Assembly: GCF_020733635.1 (NCBI RefSeq)
Contig: NZ_JAJFZL010000001.1
Span: 1,736,001 to 1,800,000 of the forward strand
Reading direction: 5' to 3'
Length of the DNA stretch: 64,000 nucleotides
DNA from: Nocardia spumae
GTDB lineage: Bacteria; Actinomycetota; Actinomycetes; Mycobacteriales; Mycobacteriaceae
Positions 42,251 to 50,976 of this stretch are shown here, piece after piece. Position 1 is the first letter of the stretch, and every line of letters starts with the position of its first letter. The notes beneath the pieces were generated by a model that did no database searches, had not been told where the DNA came from, and saw nothing but the letters and a program-made list of their open reading frames with translations. The translations under genes were made by a program, and so were the position numbers.

Positions 42251-43015
42251 ATGACTGCCGATGCCCTTGGCACCGAAACCGCCGCCGCGACCACGCTCGC
42301 GGCCCGCGCAACCGACCTGATGAAGCTGTACGGATCCGGAGACACCCAGGTCCGTGCCCTCGACGGAGTATCGGCCGATTTCGCCCAGCGGGAGTTCACC
42401 GCGATCATGGGCCCGTCCGGCTCCGGCAAATCCACCCTGATGCACTGCCTGGCCGGACTGGACACCGCCACCTCCGGCACCGTGGCGATCGGTGATACCG
42501 AGCTGACCGGGCTGTCGGACAAACAGATGACCCGTCTGCGTCGCGACCGCATCGGGTTCGTCTTCCAGGCCTTCAACCTGGTGCCGACGCTGACCGCGCT
42601 CGAGAACATCACCCTGCCGCTCGATATCGCGGGCCGCAAACCCGATCAGCAGTGGCTGGATACGGTGATCGGACGGCTGGGGCTCGGCGATCGGCTGGAC
42701 CACCGGCCCAGCGAACTGTCCGGTGGCCAGCAGCAACGGGTGGCCTGCGCCCGGGCGCTGGTCGGACGGCCCGACATCATCTTCGGTGACGAGCCGACCG
42801 GAAATCTGGATTCGCGGTCCTCGGGAGAGGTGCTGTCGATTCTGCGGGCCGCGGTCGACGAATTCGGCCAGACGGTCGTCATCGTCACCCACGAACCCCA
42901 TGCCGCCTCCTACGCCGCCCGCGTCATCTTCCTCGCCGACGGCCGCATCGTCGACGAATTGCGTGATCCGACAGCGGAATCGGTACTGGACCGGATGAAG
43001 TCGCTGGAGGCGTGA
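42251..43015 (+). CDS. ABC transporter ATP-binding protein, MacB/LolD type
   Basis: The 254-residue ATPase has all motifs intact: GPSGSGKST, Q-loop FVFQAFNLVP, LSGGQQQRVACARAL, Walker B IIFGDEPTGNLD and switch His in VIVTHEPH. The GDEPTGNLDS and FQAFNLVPTLTA patterns identify the MacB/LolD/FtsE group, which works with permeases of the FtsX fold. The partner permease begins about 100 nt downstream. Mechanotransmission or export of lipids, lipoproteins or peptides is the family role. Confidence 0.9.
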   Translation: MTADALGTETAAATTLAARATDLMKLYGSGDTQVRALDGVSADFAQREFTAIMGPSGSGKSTLMHCLAGLDTATSGTVAIGDTELTGLSDKQMTRLRRDRIGFVFQAFNLVPTLTALENITLPLDIAGRKPDQQWLDTVIGRLGLGDRLDHRPSELSGGQQQRVACARALVGRPDIIFGDEPTGNLDSRSSGEVLSILRAAVDEFGQTVVIVTHEPHAASYAARVIFLADGRIVDELRDPTAESVLDRMKSLEA

Positions 43016-43060
43016 TGAGCGACGATCGCGGATTACGGGGCGTGATGAGCGACGATCGCG
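43011..43060 (+). repeat. 20-bp direct repeat across the ABC ATPase stop codon
   Basis: CGTGATGAGCGACGATCGCG occurs at 43011-43030 and again at 43041-43060, 30 bp apart. The first copy includes the TGA stop of the ATPase gene; the second lies in the spacer before the permease. Each copy contains a GTGATGA, so the duplication creates a second apparent start/stop junction. Confidence 0.85.
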
Positions 43061-43119
43061 CGGCGGCTCATGGCGCCGCCCGGGTGCGGGTGTCCCGCCG
43101 GGCACTGGAGGGATAGATC

Positions 43120-45639
43120 GTGGCTGGATCTCCGATGCGCAAGGTGGCCTTGCGTAATCTGGCCGCGCACAAGGTGCGGCTCGTTCTGACCCTGTTGTCG
43201 GTCGTGCTCGGGACCGCGTTCGTCGCGGGCTCGTTCGTGTTCACCGATACCCTCCAGCAGACCTTCGACGGTATCTTCGCCGATCAGGCCAAGGGCGTGG
43301 ACGTCCGGGTGGAGCCCGAACACGCTCAGTCCCTCGGTGTTCCGAACGATGTGGTCACCACCGTCGCGGGGACCGACGGGGTGCGCGCGGTCGCGCCCGC
43401 CGTGCAGGGGCCGGTCGTCTTGCTGAAGGACGGGCACGCGGTGCAGACCGGCGGTGCGCCGAGTTGGGGCCGGTCCTATCTGCCGCCCGATCGGGCGATC
43501 GCCGAACCGGAGCATTTCGTCGACGGGGTGGCGCCGGTGACGCCGGGGCAGATCGCGATCAATTCCGGTGGCGCCGAGCGGGCCGGACTGCATGTCGGTG
43601 AGAAGGCGACGGTGCTCGTACCCTCGCGCGGCACCATGGATATGACGGTCAGCGGCATCTACACCGTGCCCTCCGATACCGGCGGATTCATCGGGTTGCT
43701 GTTCGCGGACTCCCAGGCGCGCGAGCTGTTCACCGACGGTGCGCATGTCGGCTACGTGGATGTGGCCGCGGTGCCGGGTGTTTCACCGGACACCCTGCGC
43801 GACCGGATCGCCAAGGCGGTGCCGGACTTCAAGGTGTCCGACGGTGATCAGGTGCGCGCCGATCTGAAGGAGCAGGTCGGCAATGCCCTGAAATTCGTCA
43901 ACTACTTCCTGCTCGCCTTCGGCGCGATCGCGCTGCTGGTCGGCACTTTCATCATCTACAACACCTTCTCGATGATCGTGGCCCAGCGGTTGCGCGAGCT
44001 GGCGCTGTTGCGCGCGGTCGGCGCCGGACGCCGGCAGGTCGGATTGTCGGTGGTGTCGGAGGCGTTCGTGATCGGGCTGATCGGCAGCCTGATCGGACTG
44101 GCCGGCGGTATCGGCCTGGCCTTCGGGCTCTCGGCACTGCTGAACGCGTTCGATCTCGGCCTGCCCACCGGAACCATGCAGGTGCTGCCGCGGACCGTGC
44201 TGGCGGCGGTGGGGATCGGGCTGGTGGTCACCATGGCCAGCGCCTATGCCCCGGCGCGGCGGGCCGCCAAGATTCCGCCGGTGGAGGCGATGCGGGAGGA
44301 GTTCGCCTCGGTCGGTGAGTCACTGCGGGTGCGGACCGTGATCGGCGCGGTTCTGGCGGTGATCGGTGTCGTCCTCGTCGTCGCCGGCGCGCGCCATACC
44401 GGCGGCAATGCGGCGGCGACGGTCGGAATCGGCGCGGCGGCCATGATTTTCGCGGTGCTGTTCGCCTCGCCGGCGTTGTCGCGACCGGTGGTCGGCGTAC
44501 TGGGACTGCTGGTTCGACCGTTCGGCTCGATCGGGGCGATGGCTCGAAACAACGCGGTGCGCAACCCGCGCCGGACCGCCGCCACGGCCTTCGCACTGAC
44601 CCTCGGCCTGATGCTGGTGTCGGCGATCGGCATGCTCGGAGCCTCGGCGAAGGCCAGTGTCGGCGACCTGGTCGACAAGGGTGTCAATGCCGACTACGTC
44701 CTCGCCGGACCGCAGATGATCGGGGTGCCGCTGGGCGCCGCCGAGGCGGCCCGCTCGGTCCAGGGTGTCGCCGATGTGGTGGCGATCCGCGGGGTGGCCC
44801 TGCGCGTCGGCGACGATCAGGTCACCGGGACCTCACCCGACGGTCCGCTGGGCGGTGTGCTGCACTACGACCTCCGGCACGGCACGGACAATCTCGCCGG
44901 TGATTCCATCCTCGCTTCGGAAACCGAAGCCGGTGAACGTCATTGGCATGCCGGGGATCGGGTCGACGTCACGAGTGTGGACAACAAGAAATTCTCGGTG
45001 ACCGTCTCCGGTATCTATGCCGACAGCCAGTTGCTCGGCCCGATGGTGGTGGCTCCGGGGCTGTACGACCAGGTGATGCCGGTGGCGTTCCGCACCGACC
45101 TGATCGTGCTGGTCAAGGGGATGCCGGGTGCCGATCTGACCGCGATGCGGGGGGCGCTGGAGAAGGCGACCGCCTCGTATGTGGTGGTACAGGTGCAGGA
45201 TCGGGAGGATTTCAAGGGCGCTCAGGGCCGCCAGATCAACACCATGCTCGCGATTCTGTACGGGTTGCTGGCGCTCGCGGTCGTGATCGCGATTCTGGGT
45301 ATCGTCAACACGCTGGCGCTGTCGGTGGTGGAGCGACGCCGGGAGATCGGCATGTTGCGTGCGGTCGGTATGCAGCGACCACAGGTGCGGCGCACCATCT
45401 ATCTCGAATCCATGTTGATCGCGGTCTTCGGCGCCGTCGTCGGTGTGGTGCTCGGGCTCGGGCTCGGCGTCGGGTTCCTGCGTACGCTGTCGGATCTGGG
45501 GCTGAGCACGATCACGGTGCCGTGGTCGCAGATCGTGGGCATGCTCCTCGGCTCGGCCGTGGTGGGGGTGCTGGCGGCGTTGTGGCCGGCCGTGCGGGCC
45601 GCGCGCACCCCACCGCTGGCGGCGATCGCCGATCTGTGA
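43120..45639 (+). CDS. ABC transporter permease, FtsX/MacB-like (duplicated FtsX domains)
   Basis: The protein has 839 residues from GTG 43120, with GGAGGG 7 nt upstream. The N-terminal span (RLVLTLLSVVLGTAFVAGSF) is followed by an extracellular MacB-like domain, and then by a first FtsX block (spans near 265-390). A second extracellular domain and a second FtsX block at the C-terminus complete the chain. Repeated RELALLRAVGAGRRQV and RREIGMLRAVGMQRPQV motifs mark the coupling helices of the two halves. One ATPase dimer serves both halves, as in other actinobacterial two-gene systems of this class. The substrate is unknown. Confidence 0.9.
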   Translation: MAGSPMRKVALRNLAAHKVRLVLTLLSVVLGTAFVAGSFVFTDTLQQTFDGIFADQAKGVDVRVEPEHAQSLGVPNDVVTTVAGTDGVRAVAPAVQGPVVLLKDGHAVQTGGAPSWGRSYLPPDRAIAEPEHFVDGVAPVTPGQIAINSGGAERAGLHVGEKATVLVPSRGTMDMTVSGIYTVPSDTGGFIGLLFADSQARELFTDGAHVGYVDVAAVPGVSPDTLRDRIAKAVPDFKVSDGDQVRADLKEQVGNALKFVNYFLLAFGAIALLVGTFIIYNTFSMIVAQRLRELALLRAVGAGRRQVGLSVVSEAFVIGLIGSLIGLAGGIGLAFGLSALLNAFDLGLPTGTMQVLPRTVLAAVGIGLVVTMASAYAPARRAAKIPPVEAMREEFASVGESLRVRTVIGAVLAVIGVVLVVAGARHTGGNAAATVGIGAAAMIFAVLFASPALSRPVVGVLGLLVRPFGSIGAMARNNAVRNPRRTAATAFALTLGLMLVSAIGMLGASAKASVGDLVDKGVNADYVLAGPQMIGVPLGAAEAARSVQGVADVVAIRGVALRVGDDQVTGTSPDGPLGGVLHYDLRHGTDNLAGDSILASETEAGERHWHAGDRVDVTSVDNKKFSVTVSGIYADSQLLGPMVVAPGLYDQVMPVAFRTDLIVLVKGMPGADLTAMRGALEKATASYVVVQVQDREDFKGAQGRQINTMLAILYGLLALAVVIAILGIVNTLALSVVERRREIGMLRAVGMQRPQVRRTIYLESMLIAVFGAVVGVVLGLGLGVGFLRTLSDLGLSTITVPWSQIVGMLLGSAVVGVLAALWPAVRAARTPPLAAIADL

Positions 45640-45641
45640 GC

Positions 45642-45666
45642 GCACGGCGGCCTCGCGCCGCCGTGC
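45642..45666. terminator. Stem-loop between convergent genes
   Basis: A perfect 9-bp stem, GCACGGCGG / CCGCCGTGC, encloses a 7-nt loop. It starts 2 nt after the permease stop and ends 12 nt before the stop of the convergent zinc-ribbon gene. No T-tract is present. It is a likely bidirectional terminator. Confidence 0.6.
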
Positions 45667-45678
45667 CACTCGGCTCGA

Positions 45679-46284
45679 TCAGACGCAGTACTGGCACACG
45701 CCGCCCGCGGGCAGCTGAATGAAGCACTGCGAGCACACCGCCGGACGCGGTTCGGAGGACTTCTCCTCCTGTGCGGCGGTGGGTTTCGCGGCGCCGCGTC
45801 CGCGGCGGCGCGCATCGACCTTCGGGGTCAGTGGCGGCACGCCGACCTCGGCGGGCATATCCGCACCGTAGTGCTGATAGCACTGCCAGCGGGCGTAGGC
45901 GGCATGCAGTTCCAGATCCTCGGGGATCGGCAGGCCGGCCAGCTCCAGGACGTATTTGTAGTCGTCGCCGACGGTGTGATTCTGGCGCACGCACAGTGCG
46001 GTCAGCGGCGGTTCGCCGGCGCCGTGGCAGCGTCGTGCGACCTTGCGCAGAATCGCGGCCATCCAGGTCCGGGTCGGCGCCTCGGTGTGGATCCCGGAGA
46101 CTTCCTGAATCCGGTCGGCCAGCTCGTTGACAGTGATGAAATGCCCGTATCCGGTCGCGGTTTCGGCCAGCTCGGCATGTGCTGCCAATGCCCAGGCCAC
46201 CGCCGCTTCACGAAATGACACCGTAGTGTCGTCAGTTACCCGCCATGCTCCTGCCGTCGTGGCCACGGAATTCTTCAACACCAT
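45679..46284 (-). CDS. Hypothetical protein with C-terminal zinc ribbon
   Basis: The protein has 201 residues. The first 135 residues are helical and acidic, and resemble a winged-helix-like domain (HFITVNELADRIQEVSGI). A basic linker (DARRRGRGAAKPT) follows, and the last 20 residues hold a CxxC...CxxC zinc ribbon (CSQCFIQLPAGGVCQYC). No named family is recognised. The layout suggests nucleic-acid binding (inference). It ends head-on against the permease gene; its start lies about 170 nt from the VWA gene stop, so it is probably not part of that operon. Confidence 0.6.
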   Translation of the reverse strand: MVLKNSVATTAGAWRVTDDTTVSFREAAVAWALAAHAELAETATGYGHFITVNELADRIQEVSGIHTEAPTRTWMAAILRKVARRCHGAGEPPLTALCVRQNHTVGDDYKYVLELAGLPIPEDLELHAAYARWQCYQHYGADMPAEVGVPPLTPKVDARRRGRGAAKPTAAQEEKSSEPRPAVCSQCFIQLPAGGVCQYCV

Positions 46285-46455
46285 TCCAAGTTATCGCGTC
46301 GGATTCCGCGCCGACACGCGGCCCGCCGATGTGTGCCGGGTCTCTTTCGGGCCGTGACCGGCATAGTACGCAGAACCGCAGGTAATAGCACCGCGGCGCC
46401 GATCGGCGTGAGAATCGTGCTATCACAACCGCTTTCGCCGGGCGGTGCCGATGGT

Positions 46456-47625
46456 TCAGCGGCGGCTCGCGTTCGACCGCGCCCAGGTCCGCACATCGCC
46501 GCGGTCGAGGGCGACCGACAGCAGATCGGGAAAACGGTCGGGGGTACACGCGAAGGCGGGAACGCCGAGTGCGGCGAGTGCGGCGGCATTGTCGTGATCG
46601 TAGGCGGGTGCGCCTTCATCGGACAGGGCCAGCAGTACCAGCACCTGGACGCCCGCCTCCTTCATGGCACCGATCCGGCGCAGCATCTCGTCGCGGATGC
46701 CGCCCTCGTACAGGTCGGAGATCAGGACGAACAAGGTGTCGGCCGGCCGGGTGACGAGTTGTTCGGAGTAGGCGATGGCCCGGTTGATATCGGTGCCGCC
46801 GCCCAACTGGGTGCCGAACAGCACATCGACCGGATCCGACAGCTGTTCGGTGAGATCGACTACCGCGGTGTCGAATACCACCAGTGAGGTCTTCAATGAG
46901 CGCATCGATGCCAGCACCGCGCCGAAGACCGAAGCGTAGACGACGCTGGCGGCCATCGAACCGGATTGGTCGATGGCGAGTATCACCTCGCGGCGTACCG
47001 CCTGCGCCTTGCGGCCGTAGCCGACCAGGTGCTGCGGTACGACGGTGCGATGTTCGGGCAGGTAATGGGCGAGGTTGCGGCGGATGGTACGGTCCCAGTC
47101 GATATCGCGCAATGGCGGCCGCGACACTCGGGCGGCCCGGTTGATCGCACCGGTTACCGCGGCGACGGTACGCGCGGCCAGTCGCCGCTCGATGTCCCGG
47201 ACCACCTTCTCGACCACGACTCGAGCTGTGGCGCGGGTGGTTTCGGGCATCATCCGGTTGAGGCTCAGCAGGGTGCCGACGAGCTGGACGTCGGGTTCCA
47301 CGGCCTCGAGCAGCTCCGGTTCCAGCAGCAGCTGACTGAGCTGCAACCGGTCGATGGCGTCGCGTTGCATCACCTCGACCACGGTGGACGGGAAGTAGGT
47401 GCGGATATCGCCCAGCCACCGGGCGACTTTCGGCGCCGAACCGCCCAGGCCGGCCGCGCGCTTCTCGGACGGGGTGTGCTCGTCGCCGTTGTACAGCGCC
47501 GACAGCGCCCGATCCATCGCGGTGTCCTCGGCCGAATTCAGTCCGCCCAGACCGGCCTCGGCGGGTGCGCCGAGGACGAGCCGCCAGCGACGGGCTTGGG
47601 CGTCGTCGGTCTCCGGATGTGTCAT
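46456..47625 (-). CDS. VWA-domain protein of the SWIM/MoxR/DUF5682 operon
   Basis: The protein has 389 residues, starting at ATG 47625 with GAGGAG 8 nt upstream. The N-terminal 210 residues are helical (QLSQLLLEPELLEAVEPDVQ). The C-terminal von Willebrand A domain has the MIDAS motif DQSGS (Asp219) and downstream metal-ligand Thr and Asp (GGGTD, LISDLYEGG). VWA proteins of this kind work with MoxR AAA+ ATPases as metal-dependent adaptors for target remodelling. It is the last gene of a four-gene operon, 22 nt after the DUF5682 gene. Confidence 0.88.
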   Translation of the reverse strand: MTHPETDDAQARRWRLVLGAPAEAGLGGLNSAEDTAMDRALSALYNGDEHTPSEKRAAGLGGSAPKVARWLGDIRTYFPSTVVEVMQRDAIDRLQLSQLLLEPELLEAVEPDVQLVGTLLSLNRMMPETTRATARVVVEKVVRDIERRLAARTVAAVTGAINRAARVSRPPLRDIDWDRTIRRNLAHYLPEHRTVVPQHLVGYGRKAQAVRREVILAIDQSGSMAASVVYASVFGAVLASMRSLKTSLVVFDTAVVDLTEQLSDPVDVLFGTQLGGGTDINRAIAYSEQLVTRPADTLFVLISDLYEGGIRDEMLRRIGAMKEAGVQVLVLLALSDEGAPAYDHDNAAALAALGVPAFACTPDRFPDLLSVALDRGDVRTWARSNASRR

Positions 47626-47647
47626 AGTCGGTATCTCCTCGGTCGAA

Positions 47648-49876
47648 TCATCCCGCGGTCACCAGGATCTCGGTCGCCGCGCGCAGTGCGAGCAGGCCGC
47701 GGTCGATATCCACACCGGCGCGGTGGTGGGTCGTGGCGGTGATCGGCGCACCGTCGCGGACGGCACGCGCGATCGCCTGGCGTTCCCCCGCTTCGAAGGC
47801 GCCGAAAGTTCGCCGCAGCAGAGGGAGGGTGGCGACGAACTGCTCCTCGTCGAGGTGGCGCAGCCAGGAATCGATGCGCCGCAGCAGATCTCGATCGTGG
47901 ACCAGCAGCAGTCCGCGTCCGCCGAGGAACCCGTCGATCCACGCCGCTTTCTCGGCGGGGAGGTGGCCGACCGACAGCGCCGCCGACAGTCGGCGGCCGG
48001 CCTCGGTATCGGCGATGATCTCGGCATCGCAGAGCAGTCGCACCGCGCGCCCTACCAGCGCGCCGTGTACATCGTCGCGGTCGGCCAGCTGGCCCAGCGC
48101 CGTGAGCCAGCTCTCGGTCGCCCGCGGGTCGTCGCGGGTGGCGATCGCGACATGGGCGGCGTCGATCAGCTCGCGAAGGTGGGTGGCGGCATCGGTGTCC
48201 AGGCCGGTCACGGCTCCGGGCAGTCCCGCGCAGATACGCACGAGCAGACCGTCGGCGACGCGGGCGAGGGCGCGCACATCCGTACTGCGTACATCGCCGT
48301 AGCGCAGGGTGCGGATCAGTCCGGGCAGGGCGGCGAGCAGATGGGTGACGTCGTGGTCGAGTGCGGCCACCGCCTCCAGCCTGGTGACCAATCCGTCCAC
48401 CGCCCCGCCGAGATCGGCCTGCAGCGCGGTGTCGAGGGCCGCGCTGATATCGCCGACCGTGGCGTCGGCGGCGCCGGCCCGGTCCAGGACCTTCGCCTCG
48501 GCCGCGGCGTGAATCGTGGTGCCCCAGCGGGATGCCTCGATCACCGCGACCGACAGGTCGGGCTCCCAGCGCAGCGCCCACGACTCGCGGAAAGTGCCGG
48601 TGTTGCGAACCTCGCCGGTAACCGGTGTGCCCCAGTCGATTCCGAGGATGCGCAGCCGATGCAGCAAGTGTGACCGGTCCACATCCCGGTCCTTGCGCAG
48701 ATCCAGATCCCACTGCTTGGCCAACGCCTGCTGCGGTAGCCGCAATGTCCGTGCCCGGGCTCGCAGATCGGCGTCGAGCGGGACGGTCGGCGTGCTGTCG
48801 GGTACCGAGCCGAGGGCCTCGCCCACGACCAGTTCACTGCTCACGAATCGCAGCATCGCCTCGTCGCCCTCGCACAACACCGATCGGGTCGCATCGGTGA
48901 CCTCGGACAATCCCGGTCCGGGACGTCCGCGCAGGGCGGCGAGGGTTTCGGCCAATCGCACCGATTCGATGATGTGCGCACTGGAGACCGGCAGATCCCG
49001 TGCCCGCAGGGCGCCGGCCACCCGGGTGAGCCAGCGCGGGATCGGGCGGTCGGAGTAGGTGAACAGATGGTGGTACCAGCCCGGTGAGGTGATGCCCGCG
49101 CCGTACCCGCACGATCCGGCGAGCCGGGAATGGGTCCACGGCACCCAGGTCAACGCGGTCTTCACCTTGGGCAGACCCTTGAGCAGCCGAATATCCGGTG
49201 CGGCCGGACCGAGGTCGCCGGCCAGCGCCGGCGCATGCCACGCCCCGCACACGACCGCGAGCCGCCGGGCGCCGGACTTCACAGTGGCGCGCATCGTCTG
49301 GCGCATGTACGCCTCGCGCCGGAGTGTGCGGGTATCAGCGGAGATATCGGCGTCGGCCGCGCGCAGCTCGGCCATCGCTTCGGTGATGGCGTCGAAGATC
49401 TCGGTGCCGTCGCCGCTCGGATCGGCCGAGGATTCGATCACCGCATCCCACCAGCGTTCGGGATCGTCGTATCCGCCGGCGGCGGCGAGCGCCGCCAACG
49501 GATCACCGCGCTCACCCGAGTCGTCGTCACCGGCGAGCGTATGCGCGGCGGGTAGATCGCAGAAGTGCACGGGCACGGCGTTTTCCACGGCGTACCGTAG
49601 GGCCTGCCACTCCGGGGAGAACACCGCGAACGGCCAGAATCCCGCCCGGGACGGATCGTTCGGGGTGTAGGCCAGCAGCGCTACCGGTGGTTCCATTCCC
49701 TCCGCGGCCACATACGCGATCAGCGGATCGGCATCGGCAGGACCTTCGATCAGGATGGCGTCGGGCCGAAAACGCCGCAGTGCCCAGCGCAGTGACCGTG
49801 CCGAACCGGGGCCGTGATGGCGAATTCCGAACACCTGGGTCCGTGGTGCGTCCAGGGGTGCCGCGGACTCGGTCAT
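47648..49876 (-). CDS. DUF5682 family protein (TraB/ChaN-like N-terminal region)
   Basis: The protein has 742 residues from ATG 49876. The N-terminus VFGIRHHGPGS (His20-21), then LIEGPAD (Glu44), RREAYMRQTM (Arg186-187) and VVCGAWHAPAL (His214) form an H...E...R...H series. That series resembles the TraB/ChaN/EreA superfamily of metal-linked hydrolases. The remaining 500 residues are helical with no recognised motif. The family is typically found beside MoxR and VWA genes, as here: the start overlaps the MoxR stop by 4 nt. Its role, perhaps the effector of the system, is not established. Confidence 0.75.
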   Translation of the reverse strand: MTESAAPLDAPRTQVFGIRHHGPGSARSLRWALRRFRPDAILIEGPADADPLIAYVAAEGMEPPVALLAYTPNDPSRAGFWPFAVFSPEWQALRYAVENAVPVHFCDLPAAHTLAGDDDSGERGDPLAALAAAGGYDDPERWWDAVIESSADPSGDGTEIFDAITEAMAELRAADADISADTRTLRREAYMRQTMRATVKSGARRLAVVCGAWHAPALAGDLGPAAPDIRLLKGLPKVKTALTWVPWTHSRLAGSCGYGAGITSPGWYHHLFTYSDRPIPRWLTRVAGALRARDLPVSSAHIIESVRLAETLAALRGRPGPGLSEVTDATRSVLCEGDEAMLRFVSSELVVGEALGSVPDSTPTVPLDADLRARARTLRLPQQALAKQWDLDLRKDRDVDRSHLLHRLRILGIDWGTPVTGEVRNTGTFRESWALRWEPDLSVAVIEASRWGTTIHAAAEAKVLDRAGAADATVGDISAALDTALQADLGGAVDGLVTRLEAVAALDHDVTHLLAALPGLIRTLRYGDVRSTDVRALARVADGLLVRICAGLPGAVTGLDTDAATHLRELIDAAHVAIATRDDPRATESWLTALGQLADRDDVHGALVGRAVRLLCDAEIIADTEAGRRLSAALSVGHLPAEKAAWIDGFLGGRGLLLVHDRDLLRRIDSWLRHLDEEQFVATLPLLRRTFGAFEAGERQAIARAVRDGAPITATTHHRAGVDIDRGLLALRAATEILVTAG

Positions 49877-50976
49877 CCGTGCACCTCGCGGCAGGCGCGA
49901 TAGAAGTCGGACCACTCGGGGCGCTCGCGGACGACCGCTTCGAGATATTCCGTCCACACCACCGCATCGGCCACCGGATCCTTGACCACCGCACCCAGCA
50001 CCGCACCCGCGACATCGCTCGCGCGCAGCACACCGTCGCCGAAATGCGCGGCCAGGGCGATGCCGTTGGTGATCACCGAGATCGCCTCGGCGGTCGACAG
50101 CGTGCCCGACGGCGACTTGAGCTTGGTCCGCCCGTCCTCGGTGATTCCGGAACGCAGTTCCCGGAACACCCGCACCACCCGGCGCACCTCCTCGGCGGCG
50201 GCCGGAATCGGCGGCAATTGCAGTGCGGCGCCGAGCTGTTCGACCCGCCGGGTGACGATGGCCACCTCGTCCTCCTCATCCGCGGGCAGCGGCAGGACCA
50301 CGGTGTTGAACCGGCGGCGCAGTGCCGAGGAGAGCTCGTTGACGCCGCGATCGCGATCGTTCGCGGTGGCGATGACGTTGAAGCCCTTGGCCGCCTGCAC
50401 CTCGATGCCGAGCTCCGGAACCGGCAAAGTCTTCTCCGACAGCACCGTGATCAACGCGTCCTGCACATCGGACGGGATGCGGGTGAGCTCCTCGACCCGG
50501 GCGATGGTTCCGGTGCGCATCGCGGTCATCACCGGTGAGGGCACCAGTGCGCCGTCGCTGGGGCCCTCGGCGAGCAGCCGGGCATAGTTCCAGCCGTAGC
50601 GGATCGCCTCCTCGGCGGTACCGGACGTGCCCTGCACCAGCAGCGTCGAAGCCCCGCTGATGGCGGCCGAGAGATGTTCCGACACCCAGGTTTTCGCGGT
50701 GCCCGGAACACCGAGCAGCAGCAGTGCGCGATCGGTCGCCAGGGTCGCGACCGCGACCTCCATCAGGCGGCGCGGGCCCACGTACTTGGGCGTGATCACG
50801 GTGCCGTCGGACAGGGTGTCGCCGAGCAGATAGGTGACCACCGCCCAGGGCGACAGCTGCCACGACGGCGGGCGCGGGCGGTCGTCCGCGGCGGCGAGGG
50901 CGCGAAGTTCGCCGGCGAAGGACTGTTCGGCATGGGGGCGCAGCAGGTCGGCGGGCGGATTCTGGGTCGTGGTCAT
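49873..50976 (-). CDS. MoxR-type AAA+ ATPase
   Basis: The protein has 367 residues from ATG 50976. Walker A is GVPGTAKT (residues 89-96), sensor 1 is VIATAND and the arginine finger is in ALRRRFN. The Walker B position reads IARVEELTR, where most MoxR proteins have DE, so the metal-binding Asp is replaced by Glu. MoxR ATPases act as chaperones with VWA partners. Here the gene lies between a SWIM-DUF5691 fusion and DUF5682, overlapping each by 4 nt, which implies fixed stoichiometry. Confidence 0.88.
   Translation of the reverse strand: MTTTQNPPADLLRPHAEQSFAGELRALAAADDRPRPPSWQLSPWAVVTYLLGDTLSDGTVITPKYVGPRRLMEVAVATLATDRALLLLGVPGTAKTWVSEHLSAAISGASTLLVQGTSGTAEEAIRYGWNYARLLAEGPSDGALVPSPVMTAMRTGTIARVEELTRIPSDVQDALITVLSEKTLPVPELGIEVQAAKGFNVIATANDRDRGVNELSSALRRRFNTVVLPLPADEEDEVAIVTRRVEQLGAALQLPPIPAAAEEVRRVVRVFRELRSGITEDGRTKLKSPSGTLSTAEAISVITNGIALAAHFGDGVLRASDVAGAVLGAVVKDPVADAVVWTEYLEAVVRERPEWSDFYRACREVHG

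Noticed and set aside
43011..43060. Direct repeat as a possible phage attachment site or target-site duplication
   Set aside because: Only 10 bp separate the copies and there is no integrase, transposase or foreign-looking DNA nearby.
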